Origin: Bryobacterales bacterium
Lineage (GTDB): Bacteria; Acidobacteriota; Terriglobia; Bryobacterales; Bryobacteraceae
Assembly (NCBI GenBank): GCA_003166865.1
Contig: PMUP01000023.1
Location: 75,616-139,615 of the forward strand
Length of the DNA: 64,000 bases
Reading direction: 5' to 3'
Shown: piece after piece, positions 58,205-64,000 of the stretch
Layout: each line of letters opens with the position of its first letter
How positions within the stretch are numbered: position 1 is the first letter of the stretch
The notes under the pieces: model-generated
The model's database searches: none
The model's input: only the letters and a program-made list of their open reading frames with translations
What the model was told of the DNA's origin: nothing
Program-made: the position numbers and the translations under genes

Positions 58205-58496
58205 GCCACTTGCTGCACCCCGCGGTGGTGGAGAAGCTGATTGCCGGCTTGTACACCTGCGTGCTCTGGAACTCCCTTCCGGGCGACTGGCACGATTCCA
58301 GTGGTTGGCTGACCGTGCACTTGCCGATTGCCGTTCACGCCCGTGGACGCTGGTGGTACTGCACGATCTGCCCACGGGCGCGATGGCGCATCTCGATGAG
58401 TTCATCACGCGTCTAAAAACGAAGGTTTCGATCTGACGCAGGAATTCCCGCCGGACTGGACGCCAAGCGCGCGTTCTGATATGTTCGATTCGTAGT
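58205..58496 (+). pseudogene. Polysaccharide deacetylase, decayed C-terminus
   Basis: Pieces in different frames match the end of a NodB-type deacetylase: LLHPAVVEKLIAGLYTCVLW and NSLPGDWHDSSGWLT, then WTLVVLHDLPTGAMAHLDEF, then after a frameshift near 58420 EGFDLTQEFPPDWTP. The catalytic N-terminal part is absent. It lies between the HMGL enzyme and the truncated tRNA. Confidence 0.65.
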
Positions 58497-58501
58497 AACG
58501 G

Positions 58502-58536
<35 letters not shown>

Positions 58537-58607
58537 GTGTAATGTCTTTCCTTTCTTAGCCATACAGCCTATACTTACTTTTTTATAGACCGTAAAGGAG
58601 GCCTGCT

Positions 58608-59732
58608 ATGGCGCGTGTGAACATTCTCAAACAGGTGAAGTCCGATACTGGCTGGAAGCTCGTTGCGATTCCGCGCAACAAAAAGGGTGGCTACGATTGG
58701 GAAGCTTTGCCCGATGGCCGCTATTACATCGACTATTATCAGCGGGGCAAACGGAAGCGCCAGGCGGCCGGATCGACGACGGCCGAGGCCTTGGAAGCCG
58801 TGCGGCGCAAGAAACACACGCTCGAAGGTCGCGCGCTCGGAATCGAGGATGCCGAAGAGGAGGGGAGCAAGCGCACGGCGGTTCACGTGGCCGCCAAGCA
58901 TTACCTGGCGTCGATCAAAGCGCTCAAGAAGCCGAATACCCACCGGAAATACAAAGCCGTGCTCGACCGGTTCGTGGAATTTCTGGCGCCGAACGCCGAT
59001 CCGAAGAAGATCTCGCGGGACGATCTCACGGATTTCATGGTGGCGCTGAAGGATAAGCACAAGCTCGATAACAACACCGTGATTCACCAGATGGTCATCG
59101 TCGCGCAGTTCTTGAAGCGCTACGGCAAGGCCGGAGCGACCAAGGGCATCGGGCTGCCGGAACGAATGATCAGTCTCCCAAAAGAATACAGCGACGGCGA
59201 TCTCAAGAAATTCTTTGATGTGTGTACGCCGGGCGAGCGAGTCCTATTCTCGACGTTTCTCTTCTCTGGATTCCGCGACCAGGAGGTCGTGCATCTTTGC
59301 TGGCCGGACCTGAACTTCACACTCAACACGATTCGAGTCACCGCGAAGCCGGATCTTGGGTTCTGGCCGAAGCGCTGGGAGGAGCGGGAGGTCCCGGTCC
59401 CCAAGCCGCTTGTTGAGCTGCTGCGCACGCATCCGCGGCAAGGCAACAGCCGGTTCGTATTCCCATCGCCCAAGGGGAATCGCGAACAGAATATGCTGCT
59501 GCGGTGTAAGGCGATCGCGAAACGGGCACAGCTCGACGAGGGGAAATTTGATTTGAAGACGTTCCGTTCGACATACGCCACTCGAATGCTTCGGGCCGGG
59601 TTTGATGTACGCACGGTCCAGCATTGGATGGGCCATCGATCCTTGGAGACAACGATGCGGTACTTAGCGCCGGCCAGCGACGTGCATGATCGGCTTGATA
59701 AGGTTCAGATCGCGGGTGTCTTGTTAGCGTAG
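58608..59732 (+). CDS. Tyrosine recombinase/integrase
   Basis: 374 residues, SD AAAGGAGG. N-terminal arm-binding part (YYIDYYQRGKRKRQAAGSTT), core-binding SAM-like domain (~93-185) and catalytic domain. The active-site set is R223 (SGFRDQEVVHLCW), K317-x-x-R320 (the usual His of HxxR is Lys), H343 (WMGH) and nucleophile Y352 (TMRYL). It probably integrated the element into the tRNA-Gly gene whose 5' half lies just upstream. Confidence 0.92.
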   Translation: MARVNILKQVKSDTGWKLVAIPRNKKGGYDWEALPDGRYYIDYYQRGKRKRQAAGSTTAEALEAVRRKKHTLEGRALGIEDAEEEGSKRTAVHVAAKHYLASIKALKKPNTHRKYKAVLDRFVEFLAPNADPKKISRDDLTDFMVALKDKHKLDNNTVIHQMVIVAQFLKRYGKAGATKGIGLPERMISLPKEYSDGDLKKFFDVCTPGERVLFSTFLFSGFRDQEVVHLCWPDLNFTLNTIRVTAKPDLGFWPKRWEEREVPVPKPLVELLRTHPRQGNSRFVFPSPKGNREQNMLLRCKAIAKRAQLDEGKFDLKTFRSTYATRMLRAGFDVRTVQHWMGHRSLETTMRYLAPASDVHDRLDKVQIAGVLLA

Positions 59733-59878
59733 GCCAGTTGCGGTTCCCTTGCCCCAAGAACGATTGTTGCCGGATTACATCCGAACTAGTGCGGAGTTGG
59801 CGGCGCGTACCCAGTTTGACGGACTCGACGAATGTCCGTACACTGAAATCAAATCTAACAGTCAGTCGTAATACTGAG

Positions 59879-60643
59879 ATGGCATATAACTTAAACGAAA
59901 AAAAGGTGCTGGTCGTCGGGGGAAGCTCAGGCATTGGTTTGGCCACGGCCGAATTAGCTGTTGCTCAGGGGGCTATCGTGATGATCGCTTCTCGCGACGA
60001 GGGCCGCTTGAAACAAGCCGCCACTCATCTCAGCGGGAGGGTGAGCGTGAGAGTCGTTGACACGCTAAATAACGACAGCGTCGTGTCGATGTTTAATGAA
60101 GCTGGCATTTTCGACCATATCATTGTCTCAGCATCATCTACAAAGACCGGCTCAGTTCGCAACCTCACTCTTGAGGATGCGTATGCGTCGATGGACTCTA
60201 AGTTTTGGGGTGCATACCGGATCGCGAAAGCTGCGCGTCTCAACGCAAACGGATCTCTCACCCTAGTTTCGGGATTCCTAAGTCAAAGACCGAACCCCGC
60301 GGCTCCGTTACAGGGAGCGATCAATGCAGCGGTCGAAGGACTCGTGCGCGGTCTTGCACTAGAATTTGCTCCGGTGCGCGTGAATGCCGTTTCACCTGGC
60401 CTAATTGACACGCCGCTCCTGTCGAGGATGAGTTCTGAACAACGAAGGGCGATGTTCGATAATGCGAAAGAAAAGCTGCCAGTGCAGAGGGTTGGTGCCT
60501 CGGAGGATATTGCCCAGGCAATTCTGTTTGTTGCCACCAATCCATATGCAACCGGCTCGGTCGTTACAGTCGATGGCGGCGCAACCATCGGCAGCATCAA
60601 CATACTTGGCCAATCATTGCCAATTCCAAAGGCAACGTCGTGA
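59879..60643 (+). CDS. SDR-fold protein lacking the catalytic Tyr-Lys pair
   Basis: 254 residues from ATG 59879. Rossmann motif VLVVGGSSGIGLA at ~10-22, NAG-equivalent strand HIIVSASST, and C-terminal VRVNAVSPGLIDTPLLSRM and ATGSVVTVDGG all match classical SDRs. At the position of YxxxK the sequence is LQGAINAAVEGL: Tyr is replaced by Gln (~145) and Lys by Asn (~149), while the Ser (~131) remains. Some divergent SDR groups share this loss. It may bind NAD(P) without normal oxidoreductase chemistry. Confidence 0.85.
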   Translation: MAYNLNEKKVLVVGGSSGIGLATAELAVAQGAIVMIASRDEGRLKQAATHLSGRVSVRVVDTLNNDSVVSMFNEAGIFDHIIVSASSTKTGSVRNLTLEDAYASMDSKFWGAYRIAKAARLNANGSLTLVSGFLSQRPNPAAPLQGAINAAVEGLVRGLALEFAPVRVNAVSPGLIDTPLLSRMSSEQRRAMFDNAKEKLPVQRVGASEDIAQAILFVATNPYATGSVVTVDGGATIGSINILGQSLPIPKATS

Positions 60644-60844
60644 GAAGCGTTTAGTAGGTGTTGTGGTTTATGGTCAGCCTTTCTAGTCGACGCATTCTGA
60701 ACGCGCCAAAACACATCCTGAAATCCTTTTGTGCCCAAAGCATCTGCCCGCGATATCTGGCAGCCCGCGCTTTGCTGTCCGCAAGCTATTCTTAGCGCTT
60801 GCAGGGAACACTTGACAGCGGGAGCACGCCCCCGGCGGTTTTCA

Positions 60845-60894
60845 CGTCGCCAATAATGCGGCGACGGTATACGATGTTATAAACTTCGATATAC
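60845..60894 (+). promoter_or_regulatory. Hairpin and imperfect palindrome upstream of the patatin gene
   Basis: CGTCGCC (60845-60851) pairs with GGCGACG (60860-60866) around 8 bases. Right after it lies GTATACGA...TTCGATATAC (60867-60894), an imperfect inverted repeat with a TATAAA-like centre. Together they end 15 bases before ATG 60910, a good place for an operator or attenuator. The rest of the 60644-60909 gap shows nothing recognisable. Confidence 0.4.
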
Positions 60895-60909
60895 GGAAAT
60901 CTTGTCGCT

Positions 60910-63741
60910 ATGAAAAAGCGAAATGTCGCTCCAACTTTCGACTATAGGGAACTCCGTAAGTCGGAACGCAGCGATGTCATAGAAGCCAGGCGGCGGCGGG
61001 AACCCGGTCGCAGTAGACAAGGCGAGGTCGGTCTCGCAATATCCGGCGGCGGTATTAGAAGTTCAACATTTGCTCTTGGCGTACTGCAAGGACTTGCCAA
61101 ATCCGGTGTGTTGGCTGAGGTCGACTATATCTCGGCAGTCTCAGGTGGCGGATACATTTCTTCTTGGCTAGCTAAACTAATCCGGCAACATGGATTTCGC
61201 GGAGCCTCTGCTCTACTACTTTCAAACAGCGACGAACTTCGCTGGCTCCGCAGAAGCGTGTCATACCTTCGAAGCCCGGCCAGCCGTCACGCCACGGGGT
61301 CAGCTCTCTTTGCCGCGACTTACGTTCATAACCTTGGTTCAAGCCTCCTATCGCTTGTCGCTGTCATCACCGGGCTGCTGTTGACACCCAGAATCATATT
61401 GAGCATCGTTAAAGGAATCCTTGATAATGCCGTCCTAGCACATTCCGCAGCTGCTTTCGGCCTGACCCTAACGTTCACCGTCATAATAGTAGTAGTAATA
61501 AGTCTGGCTCGGCACGAGCGTGATCTATTCAAGTCGTTTTTACTCGATGTGGCCGTTCTAGTTCCGACCCTTTGGTTTTGTTGGCTCATCTATTCGAACA
61601 AGCATCTACAGTTAAACGCTGTTAGGTACTTTTTTGCCGCTGCCCCATGTGCCTTCGCCCTGCGTCTCTATTGGAACAAACGCAACACTACTCCCAACCT
61701 CAGGGGTCGCGCGCAGCTGAACGTACTCGCACTTACCGGGCTTGTGTTTTCGTCGACTTGGCTCTTTGCTTTGAGTGCGGCGTTCGCCGAGCCACACCAC
61801 TATCGGCTATTCGACATCATTCGACGCGTATATCGCCAAAGTCATTCATCTCTCAAGTGGCGGCTATTGCTCGTTGCACATTCGTATGGGTTCCAACACC
61901 CCCAAACGATGAGCCTTCTGACGAGTATTATCCTGTCTGTCTCGGGCCTCTTGGCAATCCTCTGTGCAAGATTATTGATGAAGCAAGGCGCCTTGGAGTG
62001 GTTGGTAAAGTGGTTCAATCGTAGGTTCTTGGAAGTACTTAAGTATTTGTTGTCGTGCAGCCTCTTGTTTCTGTTAGCCACATACGTAGAGGTGCGCCTA
62101 CCCGCTCTCGTTTGGGGGATCCATGTGATGAGGCAATCCACAGGGTTTCAAGCCATATTTCTCTTCTTCGGCATCCTCGTTCCGGCAGCAATCATGTTGA
62201 TCGGTTTCGCCGCTGGAATTAGCATGGTGCTTCTCGGGAGGACTTTATCGCCCTACATGCGGGAGAATGTGACGGACCTCATTGCCTTGATCTACCAGAG
62301 CGCCGCCTTGTGTGCCGGTCTTTCGATCATCGCGATCTATGGCCCGCTGCTCCTGTATCGAACTCCGCTCCACCAAGATATCTATTTTTGGTTTGTCTGG
62401 AGTGCGTCGATTATTGCGGGGGCTTGGCTAAAGCCAGGGGAACGATTGTACGAATCTGCCATAAGACGTTACGCTGCAAGAGTGATCGTCACTGCGGTAC
62501 CTTACGTGTTTCTGTTGGGAGTACTTATCTTAATCTCTTTCGGCATCAGTCGATGGGTGTTTCATATTGAACAATGGCACACGCTTCAAGCCTATTTCGA
62601 GCAGTGTGACGCTACTCTAGGAGGCCCTACCATTTGGTTGTTCGCCGTGGTACTCTTTGGGGCCGCTCTTTTTTCAGCTCGCTCAGGCGTTAATTCCTCG
62701 TCAATGCATCGGTATTACCTTGCGCGGCTGTCAGAGACGTTTCTCGGCGAAGCGCCAACTGGCGCTCCGGCAAAGTTTCAGGCATTCGCGTCTAGCGGAC
62801 TTGCCTCTGATCATTTGCGATTCCATCAGCTACGACCGTCTGATGGGTATCATGGACCTGTCCTTCTACTAAATTGTTGCTTAAATGCAAAAGACCGATC
62901 GGACGCGCGTGCGCGACTGGGTGAGAACTTTGTGTTTTCGTCGCGCGGGTGTGGCTTTTTCCCGAGCGACGACCACATGAATGTCGGAGTATTTCAAGAC
63001 CCCTCACAATACTTCTATGCGGGTGATAAGGGCGTCAGTCTGGCTTCATGTATGGCCATCTCCGGCTCAGCGCTCGGATCAGGGATGGGCTATCTTAGTT
63101 CGCTGCGCACCAGACTGTTTCACACGATGTTCAATTTTCGCCTGGGATGGTGGTTCTGCAACCCTCGATACCCTGGCGCATGGAATGGCAACATACCTAG
63201 ATCCCGTATCAGCTGCCTCATGAAGGAACTTTTGGGAAATATGACGGATCATGATCCGTTCATATATTTATCTGATGGTGGACACTTTGATAATCTCGGA
63301 GCGTACGAGCTATTGAGGCGTCGATGCGGGGTCATTATTGTTAGCGACGCCTCTCGCGACAGTCGGCAGACGTTCACGGCCCTCGCACATTCAATTTCCA
63401 AGGCGCGTATCGATCTTAACGTGAGTATTGAATTTGACGAGCACCAGCCGATTTATCAAAAGCGTGGTTCCGCTGATCGGATAGCGGTGGGAACGATACG
63501 GTACCCTGATGCCAAAGACGGCATTATCATTTACATAAAACCCAAAGTGTTTGGCATCGAACCTATGGATGTCGTTGGTCATGCTCGTGCGCATCCCGCC
63601 TTCCCGCACGATCCAACCTCAAGCCAATGGTTTAGTGAGGCACAATTTGAAGCCTACCGTAAACTCGGAGAGTTGTCAGGTGAGGCCGCGGCTGACAAGT
63701 ACAGGTCGCATTGCGGCCAGACCGGAACGAAATCCGTGTGA
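60910..63741 (+). CDS. Patatin-like phospholipase with membrane-domain insertion (943 aa)
   Basis: The N-terminal 95 residues carry the first half of a patatin domain: oxyanion loop ISGGGIRSSTFALGVL (~45-60) and nucleophile S78 in ISAVSGGGYISSWL. The second half lies ~700 residues later: LSDGGHFDNLGAYELL (~787-802), the catalytic Asp motif, followed by VIIVSDAS. Between them are about ten membrane helices (~130-600). The fold must close across this insertion, placing a lipase at the membrane surface. Patatins serve as effectors in some anti-phage systems, but no sensor or nucleotide cyclase is seen here. Confidence 0.85.
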   Translation: MKKRNVAPTFDYRELRKSERSDVIEARRRREPGRSRQGEVGLAISGGGIRSSTFALGVLQGLAKSGVLAEVDYISAVSGGGYISSWLAKLIRQHGFRGASALLLSNSDELRWLRRSVSYLRSPASRHATGSALFAATYVHNLGSSLLSLVAVITGLLLTPRIILSIVKGILDNAVLAHSAAAFGLTLTFTVIIVVVISLARHERDLFKSFLLDVAVLVPTLWFCWLIYSNKHLQLNAVRYFFAAAPCAFALRLYWNKRNTTPNLRGRAQLNVLALTGLVFSSTWLFALSAAFAEPHHYRLFDIIRRVYRQSHSSLKWRLLLVAHSYGFQHPQTMSLLTSIILSVSGLLAILCARLLMKQGALEWLVKWFNRRFLEVLKYLLSCSLLFLLATYVEVRLPALVWGIHVMRQSTGFQAIFLFFGILVPAAIMLIGFAAGISMVLLGRTLSPYMRENVTDLIALIYQSAALCAGLSIIAIYGPLLLYRTPLHQDIYFWFVWSASIIAGAWLKPGERLYESAIRRYAARVIVTAVPYVFLLGVLILISFGISRWVFHIEQWHTLQAYFEQCDATLGGPTIWLFAVVLFGAALFSARSGVNSSSMHRYYLARLSETFLGEAPTGAPAKFQAFASSGLASDHLRFHQLRPSDGYHGPVLLLNCCLNAKDRSDARARLGENFVFSSRGCGFFPSDDHMNVGVFQDPSQYFYAGDKGVSLASCMAISGSALGSGMGYLSSLRTRLFHTMFNFRLGWWFCNPRYPGAWNGNIPRSRISCLMKELLGNMTDHDPFIYLSDGGHFDNLGAYELLRRRCGVIIVSDASRDSRQTFTALAHSISKARIDLNVSIEFDEHQPIYQKRGSADRIAVGTIRYPDAKDGIIIYIKPKVFGIEPMDVVGHARAHPAFPHDPTSSQWFSEAQFEAYRKLGELSGEAAADKYRSHCGQTGTKSV

Positions 63742-63756
63742 AGGGTCACCACTAGC

Positions 63757-63900
63757 CTAAATCGCAATCCGCTCCACCTCATCGAGCGTGATCTCGTCGC
63801 TCGTCCGGTCGTAGAGCTTGGTCTGCAACGGACCCGTCATGAGACGGAAAATGAGTGACAGGAGGCTTTCAAGAACGGGATCACGTAGAGAAGCGGTGAG
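63757..63900 (-). pseudogene. Tail of a second tyrosine recombinase (tentative)
   Basis: On the minus strand the frame ends ...PLQTKLYDRTSDEITLDEVE then RIAI and TAG at 63759-63757. The pattern LYDR-x3-DE-(I/V)-(S/T)-LDEVERI is, from memory, typical of the extreme C-terminus of a group of phage-type integrases. Upstream coding is short and broken by a stop near 63935, so this is probably a remnant. The catalytic residues are not present. Confidence 0.45.
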
Positions 63901-63909
63901 GGTGGGCAA

Positions 63910-63958
63910 AGGTTGAAAGGGCTTGACAAGGTTTCAACCTATAGGGCATTCGTTGCCC
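63910..63958. repeat. Two tandem hairpins near the right window edge
   Basis: AGGTTGAAA (63910-63918) is exactly complementary to TTTCAACCT (63932-63940) around 13 bases. GGGCA (63944-63948) and TGCCC (63954-63958) form a second stem. The final bases of the window (CTTTCAAC) repeat part of the first arm. Such clustered inverted repeats beside a recombinase tail could be recombinase sites. Nothing else is recognisable in the last 260 bases. Confidence 0.45.
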
Positions 63959-64000
63959 ACACCGCCAAGTTTACCACTGACCTGCCTCGATTCTTTCAAC

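Larger units (their letters stand above)
58537..64000 (+). mobile_element. Integrative island at tRNA-Gly, left part
   Basis: Begins at the broken tRNA and includes an intact tyrosine recombinase, an SDR protein, a patatin-like membrane protein and the end of a possible second recombinase. By eye, 59.7-63.7 kb is more AT-rich and less codon-biased than the neighbouring housekeeping genes. The right end is outside the window. Confidence 0.5.

Noticed and set aside
58537..58607. A restored 3' half of tRNA-Gly before the integrase
   Set aside because: No GCTGG partner strand, T-arm (GGTTCGA) or acceptor CTCCCGC can be found in these bases.

Overview
The window looks like a chromosome segment from an Acidobacteriota bacterium, probably close to Solibacter/Bryobacter. 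It is GC-rich with a Gram-negative gene set (lpxD, several lipoproteins). It carries a gene of the 'NARHSTGPRT-type' family common in that phylum, paralogous secreted proteins with a WMGDSVGRWEGDTL-type motif, CHASE2 and NtrC-type two-component genes, and many very small membrane proteins. This assignment is inference from gene content, since no database search was possible.

Layout. 1-2.3 kb: the tail of a coiled-coil protein, a broken methyltransferase, a secreted cell-wall hydrolase and small membrane proteins. 2.4-7.8 kb (minus strand): a probable operon of an integral membrane protein, a 26-residue peptide, an M24 aminopeptidase, a CHASE2 histidine kinase and a sigma-54 activator. 7.9-9.6 kb: PPK2 with a coupled membrane protein and an orphan antitoxin-like gene. 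9.9-16 kb: uvrA, a conserved unknown protein, a CPBP protease, mtnA and a thioredoxin-like protein. 16-24 kb: a near-perfect sigma-54 promoter driving small stress-type genes, an EthD protein, dipeptidyl peptidase III, a hybrid kinase with a wrecked ATPase domain, and a family of secreted proteins, one intact and two broken. 24-27.8 kb: hspR, dnaJ and dnaK with a clear promoter and CTTG-type candidate operator repeats.

27.9-40.3 kb is a dense plus-strand run: lpxD, LOG protein, HAMP/SpoIIE phosphatase, K+ channel, nnr, tsaE, dnaE, accA. Many of its genes overlap by four bases or a little more, which suggests translational coupling. 40.4-44.4 kb (minus): TPR protein and a zinc-ribbon membrane protein. 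44.7-46.3 kb: a roadblock protein followed by a gene graveyard (sigma-54 activator, nucleotidyltransferase and ClpX-type zinc-finger remnants). 47.3-49.9 kb: a PRC-barrel/MgtE-N/CBS protein next to an atypical NRAMP transporter. 49.8-58.2 kb: ubiE/menG, aroB, a secreted NHL protein, hslVU, an Fn3 lipoprotein, an FAH-family enzyme and a homocitrate-synthase-like enzyme.

From 58.5 kb the character changes. A tRNA-Gly gene is cut exactly after its anticodon and is followed by a tyrosine recombinase, an SDR protein lacking the catalytic Tyr/Lys, and a 943-residue patatin-like protein whose catalytic Ser and Asp are separated by a large multi-helix membrane insertion. The window ends in the tail of what may be a second recombinase and two tandem hairpins. 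This looks like the left part of an integrative island. Its membrane-split patatin is the best candidate here for a poorly described system.
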